From SYFY01 sp031385325 (lineage in GTDB: Bacteria > Pseudomonadota > Gammaproteobacteria > Pseudomonadales > Azotimanducaceae): 27,599 nt of DNA. Under the pieces are notes generated by a model, which was given only the letters and a program-made list of their open reading frames with translations, searched no databases and was not told the DNA's origin. The position numbers were made by a program, and so were the translations under genes. Positions 15,441 to 23,214 of this stretch are shown here, in pieces. The stretch covers positions 1 to 27,599 of the forward strand of contig JANNBJ010000080.1 in the NCBI GenBank assembly GCA_031385325.1. The letters are read 5' to 3'. Numbering within the stretch: the stretch's first letter is position 1; every line of letters starts with the position of its first letter.

Positions 15441-15983
15441 TCATGTGCCGCCCAGGAGCTTGGTGGGTGACACGTCTACGCTGGTTGCGGTATCCGTTAC
15501 GCTCACCACACCTTCCTGGATCAGAACGTGCAGTGTCATGTTGCGTGAGGCGAGAGCAGCCAGTGCCGCTGAATCAGCGGCGGACAACAGAAGAACCCGC
15601 AAATTGGTCAGGCCGTTGAGTTCCGTGCGGGTCTTGTTCCACCAGGGATCGACCCCTCGACCATAGACCATGATGATCACTTGCTCGGCACGATGACAGG
15701 CCTTGCGAACCAGACGAGGATCCGGTTGACCGACTTCGATCCAGAGCCTGATATGCCCGGTCAGATCCTTCGCCCACAGGTCCGGTTCGTCGCTGTCAGA
15801 TATTCCACCACCGAAGCTGAGTGACTCGTCCGCAAACATGGCGAAAGACAGGAGACGCACCATCATTCGCTCGTCGGTCTCGGAAGGATGTCGCGCCAGA
15901 ACCAGGGCATGCGTTGCGTAGTAGGCTCGATCAAGATCACTCACGTCGAGCGATGCCTTGTGGATGGTCGGTCTCAATGCCAA
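15441..15983 (-). CDS. YaeQ family protein
   Basis: A 180-residue YaeQ protein, a PD-(D/E)XK-nuclease-related fold found mainly in Gamma- and Betaproteobacteria. The family text is clear: SDLDRAYYATHALVLARHPS, ETDERMMVRLLSFAMFA and LWIEVGQPDPRLVRKAC. E. coli YaeQ has been linked to suppression of RfaH loss, but the biochemical role is not settled. The start is a TTG at 15983 with AGGGGATT upstream on the minus strand. It lies 52 bp downstream of the monooxygenase gene and may be co-transcribed with it. Confidence 0.88.
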   Translation of the reverse strand: MALRPTIHKASLDVSDLDRAYYATHALVLARHPSETDERMMVRLLSFAMFADESLSFGGGISDSDEPDLWAKDLTGHIRLWIEVGQPDPRLVRKACHRAEQVIIMVYGRGVDPWWNKTRTELNGLTNLRVLLLSAADSAALAALASRNMTLHVLIQEGVVSVTDTATSVDVSPTKLLGGT

Positions 15984-16035
15984 GCGGGAATCCCCTGATG
16001 CCGTGTTCTGTGAAGAAAGAAAATGGAAGAGTAAC

Positions 16036-17664
16036 TCAGGTCAAACGAAAGCCAGCGTATCCATTTGTCGCACTGGCTTTGCACTGCGCCAGGTATTTCT
16101 GGGTATTGGCGTAGTACAACAGTTCCCGCTTTTTGCCAGGAATGTTCGCGCCCATGTACCAGGAGTCCGCAATACTGAACAGTGAATCCTTGAACTCTTC
16201 TCTCATCTGCCGAGTCCAGGATTCGGTCGCCTCAGTAGTTGCTTCAATGCGCCGATAGCCGTGCTGTCGCAGATAACGCAGGCAATCCACCACCCAGTCA
16301 CCTTGCAACTCTGCACACGTTGGCCCGTTGCAGAACGCGGTGGGGCTTTGTGGACCATACAGCATGAGAAGATTGGGGAAGCCCGGCATCGCCATGCCCA
16401 GATGTGTCCGGACGCCATCCGACCACAAGTCGTTCAAAGTGTTCCCCTGCGAGCCACGCAGGTCGATGGCCTTGAAGCCACCAGTGCTGGCATCAAATCC
16501 GGTGGCGAGGATGAGCACATCCAGATCATGAAACGCTGCTGTGGTTTGTACACCGTTTGCATCGACTGCACTGATCGGGCTCTTTCGAAGATCGACCAGC
16601 GTGACGTTGTCCTGGTTGAAGACTTCGTAGTAACCCTGTTCCAGTGATGGACGCTTGGCGCCGAATGGATGCAGTGGCTCGGTGGGTGCCAGGGTTTCGA
16701 ACAGGGAGTGATCACGCAGGCGGGCTTGTGTCTTGTCACGCCAGAAGGTGTAGGCGAGTCGGTTGGCATCCTTGTTGGACAGGATGTCACTGAAGGTTCC
16801 GGCCCAGAAGTGAAATCCACCACGCTCCCAGGCGGCCTCGAATATAACGTTGCGTTCTTCCGGACTGACTTCGAGCGCAGACCTGCGATCGGCCACGATG
16901 TCGTGGTAAGTGGTGGCGGATATCGCTCGTCGCTGGAGCATCGCGGGATAGTCCTGCTTGATGATGTCCATCGTTGCCTTGTCATATCTTTTCTGCTGCA
17001 TGGGCAGGGCCAGCATCGGCGTACGCTGGAACACCGTGAGATGCGCGACCACCTTGGCTGCTTCCTGGATCACCTGCACACCACTCGCACCTGTGCCAAT
17101 CACGCCGACTCGTCGACCCTGCAGTTCGAGACCCTGCTGGGGCCAGTGAGCGGTATGTACACAAGGCCCGGCAAAACTACCCAGACCTGGCAATTCGGGG
17201 ATGTAGGCCTTGGCCGCAAAACCCAGGCAAGGAATCAGAAAACGGGCGGTGGCCTCATTGCCGGTTTCGTCCTGTACTCGCCAGAGTTGTTGAGTGACAT
17301 CAAAGTGAGCGCCGGTGACACGGGTGTTGAACCGGATATCCCGCTTGAGATCGAGCTTGTCGTCGACATGCTTGAAGTACCGACGCAGTTCGCTCCAGGC
17401 CGGAAAGCGTTCGGTCCAGGTCCAGTCCCGCCAGAGTTCTTCCATGGAGAATTCATAGTTGGGAACGTGGGAATCCACTCGTGCGCCGGGATAACAGTTC
17501 CAGTGCCAGATACCGCCGAGATCCGCGCCGGCTTCGAAGATCTTGACCGAGAAACCCAGTTCGCGGAGCCGGTGCAGTTGATAGATGCCGTTGAAACCGG
17601 CGCCGATGATCAGCACGTCCAGCGGGTCAGAGGCGAGCGGATTGGGTGTGTTTGCGTGGGTCAT
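16036..17664 (-). CDS. Baeyer-Villiger-type flavin monooxygenase
   Basis: A 542-residue FAD- and NADPH-dependent monooxygenase of the cyclohexanone/steroid monooxygenase type, inserting oxygen next to a ketone to give an ester or lactone. The FAD motif GAGFNG is at 21-26, the NADPH motif GTGASG at 190-195, and the Baeyer-Villiger fingerprint FAGPCVHTAHWP at 164-175. The long C-terminal half with LATGFDASTGGF and GPQSPTAFCNGP is typical of the class. The ATG at 17664 is preferred because the family starts shortly before the FAD motif. The frame is open to 17745 and no good ribosome site marks either start. It is transcribed divergently from the M20 amidohydrolase across the hairpin array. Confidence 0.9.
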   Translation of the reverse strand: MTHANTPNPLASDPLDVLIIGAGFNGIYQLHRLRELGFSVKIFEAGADLGGIWHWNCYPGARVDSHVPNYEFSMEELWRDWTWTERFPAWSELRRYFKHVDDKLDLKRDIRFNTRVTGAHFDVTQQLWRVQDETGNEATARFLIPCLGFAAKAYIPELPGLGSFAGPCVHTAHWPQQGLELQGRRVGVIGTGASGVQVIQEAAKVVAHLTVFQRTPMLALPMQQKRYDKATMDIIKQDYPAMLQRRAISATTYHDIVADRRSALEVSPEERNVIFEAAWERGGFHFWAGTFSDILSNKDANRLAYTFWRDKTQARLRDHSLFETLAPTEPLHPFGAKRPSLEQGYYEVFNQDNVTLVDLRKSPISAVDANGVQTTAAFHDLDVLILATGFDASTGGFKAIDLRGSQGNTLNDLWSDGVRTHLGMAMPGFPNLLMLYGPQSPTAFCNGPTCAELQGDWVVDCLRYLRQHGYRRIEATTEATESWTRQMREEFKDSLFSIADSWYMGANIPGKKRELLYYANTQKYLAQCKASATNGYAGFRLT

Positions 17665-17795
17665 GGTAGGGTCAAAAACGGCTCGACTGATGGGGTCGTG
17701 AATGGAGACCCACACTAAGGCAAGCAGTGGGGAACGGCAAACCATGCGTTGATCAATCTGTTGCCGTGCGGGTTGATCGGCTAAGGTATCTCTGG

Positions 17796-17971
17796 TTAAT
17801 TCGCTCCTGCGAATTAATCAAGTCCAAGCACTTCGCTGCAGCGAAGTGCGGAGGTCGGAGCCTGGATGGCTCCTCGCCCTGTCTTTTGCAAAGAGGCCCT
17901 GCGTTTCACGCATGTAAAATGGTGGTGCATCCCTGCACCGCGCGGGAAAGTCTGATAAATCAGACTTTCCC
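17796..17971. repeat. Array of small hairpins between divergent genes
   Basis: Successive inverted repeats are packed into 176 bp. TTAATTCGC/GCGAATTAA has loop TCCT (17796-17817). A perfect 22-bp palindrome centres on GCTGCAGC (17828-17849). GGAGCC/GGCTCC is at 17857-17873, GCGT/ACGC at 17901-17911 and GGTGCA/TGCACC with loop TCCC at 17924-17939. A 12-bp perfect stem, GGGAAAGTCTGA with loop TAAA, is at 17944-17971. No coding sequence is seen here. It fills most of the gap between the monooxygenase and the amidohydrolase, so promoters, operators or transcript-end structures could all be involved. Confidence 0.55.
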
Positions 17972-18006
17972 TAATCTTCGAACACCTGTTTCAAGGAGCA
18001 CGCACC

Positions 18007-19173
18007 ATGCCGTTGATTGATGACATCGTCGCCATGCAGGCTGAGATGACCCGTTGGCGGCACGATCTGCATGCGCACCCTGAACTCGGCTTCGATGAAC
18101 ACCGGACCTCCGCATTCGTGGCGCAGCTACTGGAATCGTTCGGGATCCAGGTATTCAGAGGGATTGGCAAGACCGGGGTGGTGGGGGTGCTGAAAGTCGG
18201 CAACGAGACCGAGTCCATCGGCCTGCGCGCGGACATGGATGCGTTGCCGATCCTCGAAGAAAAGCACTTTGCACACTGCTCGACCCGGCACGGGCGCATG
18301 CACGCCTGCGGGCATGATGGCCACACCACGATGTTGCTGGGTGCGGCACGATATCTGGCCAGGTCCCGTCAGTTTCGCGGTCAGGTGAACTTCATTTTCC
18401 AACCGGCGGAGGAGGGCATCGGGGGCGCTCGAGCCATGATCGAAGATGGACTCTTCGAGCAGTTCCCCTGTGATGTGTTGTTTGCCATGCATAACGCGCC
18501 GGGCATGAGACTCGGTACGTTTGGCGCGTCCGCAGGTGTGTGTACGGGGGCCGGGGCGTTTTTCGACATCCACATCAACGGCGTGGGAGGGCACGGCGCG
18601 CATCCCGAACACGCGGTTGATCCCGTGATCATCGCGGCGCAGATGATCAGCGCGATTCAGACTGTCGTGTCACGCAATGTCCGGCCAGCGGATCCCGCCG
18701 TGGTGTCCATCACCCAGGTTCACGCGGGTGATGCATACAACGTCATTCCTGGCAAGGCGCACATTGCCGGGACCATCCGAACGTTCTCGCTCAAGGTGAT
18801 GGAACTCATTGAACGACGCATTCGCAGCATCGCCAACGGTATCGCTCAGGCGCACGATGCCGGAGTGACCATGGACTTTCGCACCGTGTTTCATCCGGTG
18901 ATCAACGACACACAGGCAGCTGCCTTTGCCGGCGATGTCTGTGAATCCCTGGTTGGCGCGGACAACGTGCGCCGTCAGTTGCCGCCGGGATTGGGTTCGG
19001 AGGATTTCTCCTTCATGCTGGAACAGGTGCCGGGTTGTTATCTGCTGCTCGGCAATGGCGACGATTCCCACCAGACACCCATTCACAATCCGGGTTACGA
19101 CTTCAATGACGAGGCGCTCGTCTATGGCGCGTCGTTTTTTGCGGCGGCGGTGGAGCGGCGACTGCGTGCCTGA
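18007..19173 (+). CDS. M20-family metal-dependent amidohydrolase (HipO/IAA-amino acid hydrolase type)
   Basis: A 388-residue peptidase-family M20 amidohydrolase that cleaves an acyl- or aryl-amino-acid amide. The metal site is visible in MHACGHDGHT (Cys101, His103) and PAEEG (Glu135, Glu136). GLRADMDALPI (72-82) and the dimerisation-domain text GVGGHGAHPEHAVDPV are canonical for the hippurate hydrolase and IAA-amidohydrolase branch. The substrate is not predictable, but release of a conjugated aromatic or steroid acid would fit the neighbourhood. The start at 18007 follows AAGGAGCACGCACC. The strong hairpin at 17944-17971 ends 35 bp before the start and could lie in the mRNA leader. Confidence 0.9.
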   Translation: MPLIDDIVAMQAEMTRWRHDLHAHPELGFDEHRTSAFVAQLLESFGIQVFRGIGKTGVVGVLKVGNETESIGLRADMDALPILEEKHFAHCSTRHGRMHACGHDGHTTMLLGAARYLARSRQFRGQVNFIFQPAEEGIGGARAMIEDGLFEQFPCDVLFAMHNAPGMRLGTFGASAGVCTGAGAFFDIHINGVGGHGAHPEHAVDPVIIAAQMISAIQTVVSRNVRPADPAVVSITQVHAGDAYNVIPGKAHIAGTIRTFSLKVMELIERRIRSIANGIAQAHDAGVTMDFRTVFHPVINDTQAAAFAGDVCESLVGADNVRRQLPPGLGSEDFSFMLEQVPGCYLLLGNGDDSHQTPIHNPGYDFNDEALVYGASFFAAAVERRLRA

Positions 19174-19178
19174 GGTGT

Positions 19179-19724
19179 TCAGTGCTGGTACCGCAGCGAA
19201 CGCCGCATGGCGATGCGCGGCAGAACGTCGATACCGCGGCTGCGCTCTTCGGCGCGGATCAGCAGCAACTCCGGCCCACATTCGGTTTCGGTCAAGGCCA
19301 CAAAACCGAGCCGCTCATAAAGCGGCCCGTTCCAGGGGAGATCACGAAACGTCGTCAGAGAGATTGCGTCGTAACCACGGGTGATGGCCCAGTGGAAGAC
19401 TTCCGCAACGAGCCGGCTGCCAACGCCCCGGCCGGCCGCGGCCATCGACACACTGACCTGATCAAGATGTGCCTGTGCGTCGACGACCGATGACACTGCA
19501 TAACCGATCGGTTTTTGATCGTCTTCATCGATGGCCATCCACGCGGCCTGGTCGTTGATGTAGACCACCAACTCGTCGTGATCAGATGGAGGATCTTCGG
19601 CAATCGAGGTGAGTCCCACGTCCGCAAACCGCCGGCCAGCATCCAGTTCCAGTTGTTGCATGGCCGGGATGTCGGCTTCGGTTGCCAGACGGATGGTGCA
19701 CGAACCACCTGGTCGGTCAGGCAC
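19179..19724 (-). CDS. GNAT-family N-acetyltransferase
   Basis: A 181-residue GNAT protein, expected to transfer an acetyl group from acetyl-CoA to an amine. IRLATEADIPAMQQLE marks the first strand and helix, and the acetyl-CoA loop reads QVSVSMAAAGRGVGSRLVAEV (R/Q-x-x-G-x-G/A type: GRGVGS). YERLGFVAL near the C-terminus is the usual last motif. The start is a GTG at 19724 that overlaps the end of the upstream gene by 8 bp, so the two are translationally coupled. It converges with the amidohydrolase, with only 5 bp between the two stops. The substrate is unknown. Confidence 0.87.
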   Translation of the reverse strand: MPDRPGGSCTIRLATEADIPAMQQLELDAGRRFADVGLTSIAEDPPSDHDELVVYINDQAAWMAIDEDDQKPIGYAVSSVVDAQAHLDQVSVSMAAAGRGVGSRLVAEVFHWAITRGYDAISLTTFRDLPWNGPLYERLGFVALTETECGPELLLIRAEERSRGIDVLPRIAMRRSLRYQH

Positions 19725-20166
19725 GCCAGACTTTCTTGTTCATTGAACCAAACATCTCGGACAGTTCAACCCGTTTTGGCGTGATGCGAATCGGCAGGAA
19801 ATTCGGATCATCAGGACCGGTGGAACCGAAGGCGGTCAGATCGTAGTCAATGGCCTTCCAGGCGTGATGTTTGTCGGCGGGTGAGGTACACAGTTCTGCA
19901 GTGCCACGCACGAGGACGTGAATGAAATCCGGTGGTGCCACCTGATACTGGATGTCGACGTTGGGATTGGAACGCATGTGCATCGCCTTGGGCGACTGCG
20001 GACCAGTTGCGAACCACAGTACCTGGCCGTCCCAGGTTGGATGGACTATTCGTACACGCGGCTGATTGCCGTCCACGGTGGCGATGGCGCACCACACTGC
20101 TTTTTTGCAGGCAGCATCTACTGCTGCGAAAAACGCCGTTTCATCCGCCGGGGTCATGTTGCTCAT
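19717..20166 (-). CDS. Pyridoxamine 5'-phosphate oxidase-like flavin protein
   Basis: A 149-residue split-barrel protein of the pyridoxamine-phosphate-oxidase-like group. AIATVDGNQPRVRIVHPTWD and VLWFATGPQSPKAMHMRSNP are the family's first strands, expected to bind FMN or a related flavin cofactor; the true substrate is usually not pyridoxamine phosphate. The start at 20166 has AGGAGTAA upstream on the minus strand (an internal ATG three codons later is less likely). It is first in a two-gene unit with the acetyltransferase and diverges from the AraC-type regulator 130 bp away, which makes that regulator a candidate controller. Confidence 0.85.
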   Translation of the reverse strand: MSNMTPADETAFFAAVDAACKKAVWCAIATVDGNQPRVRIVHPTWDGQVLWFATGPQSPKAMHMRSNPNVDIQYQVAPPDFIHVLVRGTAELCTSPADKHHAWKAIDYDLTAFGSTGPDDPNFLPIRITPKRVELSEMFGSMNKKVWRA

Positions 20167-20296
20167 CGGGTTACTCCTGTTGGGCGTATAAGTTCGTGCT
20201 CGGAAATTCAGACACGTTCATGGCATGGTCGCATGGAACGTTGCAAATCGAACATCAGGAACGGCAATTCGTACCGGAATGCGGCAATCTACCACC

Positions 20297-21136
20297 ATGC
20301 GCATGACTACCCATCAACTCGCGGAGTCCACCATACAGGTGGCGGAGCGACCGCTGCCGGTCGGCATCGCACATCTGGTGCGCGGGTGTTACGGTTATGA
20401 AGAATGGGCAAACGGGCCGGTGGTACGCAGCGAGTTTGCTAACGCAAACGTCGTGGTCATTCTTGAAACCGGCCAGCCGCTTCAGGTGTCGAATGGTCTG
20501 CATACAGTTTCCCATCGTGGCGGGTTTGTGGCCGGTATTCACGATGGCCCAACCCGAACATCTCATACAGGGCACCAGGCAGGCATACAGCTGAACCTGC
20601 CGCCACTCGTTGCAGGTCAACTGCTCGGCCTGCCTCTGGGGGAAATTGCCCATCAGGTGATTGCAGCCCGTGATGTGATTCCGATCTCCCGACGCGCGGA
20701 TGTGCGGCGCCTTGTAGAATTGCAAAGTTGGGGCGATCGACTGGATGTGGTCGAATCCTTGTTGAAGGATTCGCTCGAACAGCCATTACCACGTGGTTTT
20801 CGAGAACTGGCCTGGGCAATCGCTCGAATCGAAATGAGCGCGGGAAAAGTGTCGATTCGAGCTCTGGCGCAGGGGCTTGGCTGGAGTGAGCGTCGGTTGC
20901 AACGTGCCTTCACCGAGCAGGTTGGTGTGGCGCCCAAGGTTTTTGCGAGGCTGGTCCGATTTGACGCGCTCATGACACGGGTACAAACACATCCGGAAGA
21001 GCGCTGGGTTGATCAGGCGATTGAACTTGGTTTTGCCGATCAATCCCACCTGGTTCGCGATGTGCGGCAATTCTCCGGAGTCACACCGTCACTGGCGGGA
21101 CAGCGGCTGTCGCTGGTAGCAACCAACCTGGGTTGA
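20297..21136 (+). CDS. AraC-family transcriptional regulator
   Basis: A 279-residue regulator with a variable N-terminal ligand-sensing half and a C-terminal AraC/XylS DNA-binding domain of two helix-turn-helix motifs. The first HTH is around VSIRALAQGLGWSERRLQRA, followed by FTEQVGVAPKVFARLVRFD. The second is around AIELGFADQSHLVRDVRQF with GVTPS, the signature end of the family. The start is uncertain: ATG at 20297 is used, with 20279 and 20303 as alternatives and no strong ribosome site at any. It may control the divergent flavin-protein/acetyltransferase pair or the downstream cupin and Rieske genes; neither is proven. Its stop codon lies in the first unit of a 13-bp tandem repeat. Confidence 0.88.
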   Translation: MRMTTHQLAESTIQVAERPLPVGIAHLVRGCYGYEEWANGPVVRSEFANANVVVILETGQPLQVSNGLHTVSHRGGFVAGIHDGPTRTSHTGHQAGIQLNLPPLVAGQLLGLPLGEIAHQVIAARDVIPISRRADVRRLVELQSWGDRLDVVESLLKDSLEQPLPRGFRELAWAIARIEMSAGKVSIRALAQGLGWSERRLQRAFTEQVGVAPKVFARLVRFDALMTRVQTHPEERWVDQAIELGFADQSHLVRDVRQFSGVTPSLAGQRLSLVATNLG

Positions 21137-21180
21137 CAAGGTGGGTTGCCAAGCTGGGTTGCCAGCCTGGGTCGACACGT
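21129..21180. repeat. Four tandem 13-bp units at the 3' end of the AraC-type gene
   Basis: Units TGGGTTGACAAGG, TGGGTTGCCAAGC, TGGGTTGCCAGCC and TGGGTCGACACGT follow one another without gaps. The first unit contains the regulator's TGA stop, so the gene's last codons lie inside the array. A change in unit number would not alter the protein because the stop is in unit one. Confidence 0.6.
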
Positions 21181-21283
21181 TAGAAGCGTCGGATTTGTTC
21201 AATATCAGATGACCGAGTTCGGTCACAATCAGTACCGTTGATGTGTTCGCGAACTCACGCCGCCCAATCCAAGGAATCTGATC

Positions 21284-21712
21284 ATGCCAGCCAGCACCAC
21301 TGAAACCGGACCATTCGACCTCAGCAAGTCACCGATCCACCTGGGTTCCAGGGTGGGTGCTGACAATCCGGCGGTGCCGCTGCACGACTTCGGTTTCAAC
21401 GGACCTGCCTTCGAGGCGTATATGGCCGCGCATTGCTCTGTCGATGCTCCCGGTCGCCTCGTGATGATCGAAACCTCTCCAACCGACTGGCCGGCCTGGG
21501 AGTGTCACCACGAGGGTGAGGAGCTGGTCATCGTGCTCGAGGGTGAAGCCGAGTTCATTCAGGAAATCGATGGCGGTGAACGGCGATTTGTCATCAAGGC
21601 CGGTGACACCGTGATCAATCCGGCCGGCGTCTGGCATACCGCGAACGTGAAAAAATCCTTGCGCGCGATCTACATCACACCGTGTCCAGGCACCGAACAT
21701 CGAGCTCGATAG
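21284..21712 (+). CDS. Cupin-domain protein
   Basis: A 142-residue single-domain cupin, a small beta-barrel that usually binds a metal. The first cupin motif is ECHHEGEELVIVLEGEAEF (73-91), with His75/His76 and Glu80 as likely ligands. The second motif is AGDTVINPAGVWHTANV, with His118 as the remaining ligand. Such proteins may be dioxygenases, isomerases or sensors, and this one cannot be narrowed down. The start at 21284 follows AAGGAATC. It precedes the Rieske oxygenase on the same strand by 116 bp and may share its promoter. Confidence 0.85.
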   Translation: MPASTTETGPFDLSKSPIHLGSRVGADNPAVPLHDFGFNGPAFEAYMAAHCSVDAPGRLVMIETSPTDWPAWECHHEGEELVIVLEGEAEFIQEIDGGERRFVIKAGDTVINPAGVWHTANVKKSLRAIYITPCPGTEHRAR

Positions 21713-21828
21713 GCGGGTGTGGTCCGGACCGGCTCGGGTACAGAACAACGCAGTCGACTCAAGTTTGATTCTGACCACCGCATCGATTCTTGCGATACTT
21801 CGTGCAGATCCAATGAACGAGCAGGAAC

Positions 21829-23169
21829 ATGCTGAGCCAGGCCGACAACGATGCACTGACCCGTACCGATCCTGGCACCCTGATGGGATCGCTGTTCCGC
21901 CGATTCTGGATACCCGTTCTCTTGTCCGAAGAAGTTGCCGAACCCGATGGTCCGCAGGTTCGGGTGAAGGTGATGGGCGAAGAACTTCTCGCCTTTCGGG
22001 ATAGCGAAGGGCGGATTGGTTTGATCGAACCCCGCTGTCCCCATCGTGGCGCCAATTTGTTCTTTGGTCGGAATGAGCAGTGTGGCATTCGCTGTGCGTT
22101 TCACGGCTGGAAGTTCAACGTGCTGGGTGAGTGTGTCGACATTCCGATTCTCGAACCGGGTCTGGCCGCTGGAATGCGGGACAAGGCGCGCATCAGGGCA
22201 TACCCCACACGCGAATGGGGCGGCATGATCTGGGTGTATATGGCGCCAACGAGCGACCAATCGACATTGCCTGCGCTACCAGAGATGGAATTTGCGCTGC
22301 TGCCGGCTTCGCATCGCCATGTCTCGAAAAAACTGCAGGAGTGCAACTGGGCACAAGCCGCTGAAGGGGCGCTGGACACTGCGCATTTTTCGTTCCTGCA
22401 TCAACCGGTTGCACAGTCCGACGCAGAATTGCAGGAGAAGTCCGCGCGTGCGACCAGAGGGTTTGCCAAGGGCACCATGAACCATGTGCACATGCGCTGG
22501 ATGCGTGACGATCCACGCCCACGTTACGCGATCGTGCAACACCCGGCGGGCATGGTGCTTGGCACGTCACGCGCAGCCGATCCCGGATTGCGTTACTGGC
22601 GCATCGCCCAGTACCTGATGCCTTGTCATGGTTACACACCGAGTGCTGCAGCAGGCCAGACTTACCACGCCCAGAGCTGGGTTCCAATCGACGATGAAAG
22701 CTGCTGGGTGTATGTGTACTCGTGGAACCCGGATCGGCCGATCACCGATGATGAGCGGGATGCCTGGCGCAAAGGTGGCGCCGTGTACGCGCAGCTTGGT
22801 CCCGACTGGCGGCCGATTCGTCATCGCGCCAACGACTATCTCCTCGATCGCGCATTACAAAAAACCGAGAACTTCACCGGCATAACCGGTGTGTCTGAAC
22901 AGGATGCGGCGATTCAGGAAAGCCAGGGTCGCATCGCTGATCGCACCCGTGAACTGCTTGGCGCAACCGACATCGGCGTCGTGCAGTTCCGACGGCTGAT
23001 GTTGCAGGCGGCGAAAGACCTGGCTCAGGGTATTGAGCCATCCTGGGCCACCCAACCGCAGGCCTATCGTGTGCGAGCCGGTGGAATCGTCGCCGATGCA
23101 GCGCTGGACTTTGCAGCGGTGATGGTTGAACGATTCGGTGACGAACTGGGTCGTTTTGACAGTCGGTAA
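21829..23169 (+). CDS. Rieske non-haem iron oxygenase, alpha subunit (phthalate dioxygenase-like)
   Basis: A 446-residue Rieske oxygenase large subunit that hydroxylates or demethylates an aromatic or alicyclic substrate using electrons from a separate reductase. The [2Fe-2S] ligands are Cys70 and His72 (CPHRG) and Cys89 and His92 (CAFHGW). The catalytic iron site is visible in NWAQAAEGALDTAHFSFLH, giving His186 and His191, with Asp183 as the residue that couples the two centres. Length and the single-chain layout resemble the phthalate 4,5-dioxygenase group, which works without a beta subunit. The start at 21829 has GCAGGA just upstream. No reductase or ferredoxin gene is next to it. It converges with the broken Nramp gene. 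Confidence 0.92.
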   Translation: MLSQADNDALTRTDPGTLMGSLFRRFWIPVLLSEEVAEPDGPQVRVKVMGEELLAFRDSEGRIGLIEPRCPHRGANLFFGRNEQCGIRCAFHGWKFNVLGECVDIPILEPGLAAGMRDKARIRAYPTREWGGMIWVYMAPTSDQSTLPALPEMEFALLPASHRHVSKKLQECNWAQAAEGALDTAHFSFLHQPVAQSDAELQEKSARATRGFAKGTMNHVHMRWMRDDPRPRYAIVQHPAGMVLGTSRAADPGLRYWRIAQYLMPCHGYTPSAAAGQTYHAQSWVPIDDESCWVYVYSWNPDRPITDDERDAWRKGGAVYAQLGPDWRPIRHRANDYLLDRALQKTENFTGITGVSEQDAAIQESQGRIADRTRELLGATDIGVVQFRRLMLQAAKDLAQGIEPSWATQPQAYRVRAGGIVADAALDFAAVMVERFGDELGRFDSR

Positions 23170-23214
23170 TCGCCTGGCTATGTCAATTCGACACTCGTGT
23201 TGACCGACCTGTTT

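Noticed and set aside
16669..17718. Plus-strand open frame of 349 codons
   Set aside because: It is the complement of the Baeyer-Villiger monooxygenase gene, which carries all diagnostic motifs on the minus strand.
18670..19281. Minus-strand open frame of 203 codons
   Set aside because: It is antisense to the amidohydrolase and overlaps the acetyltransferase end; there is no family-like sequence.
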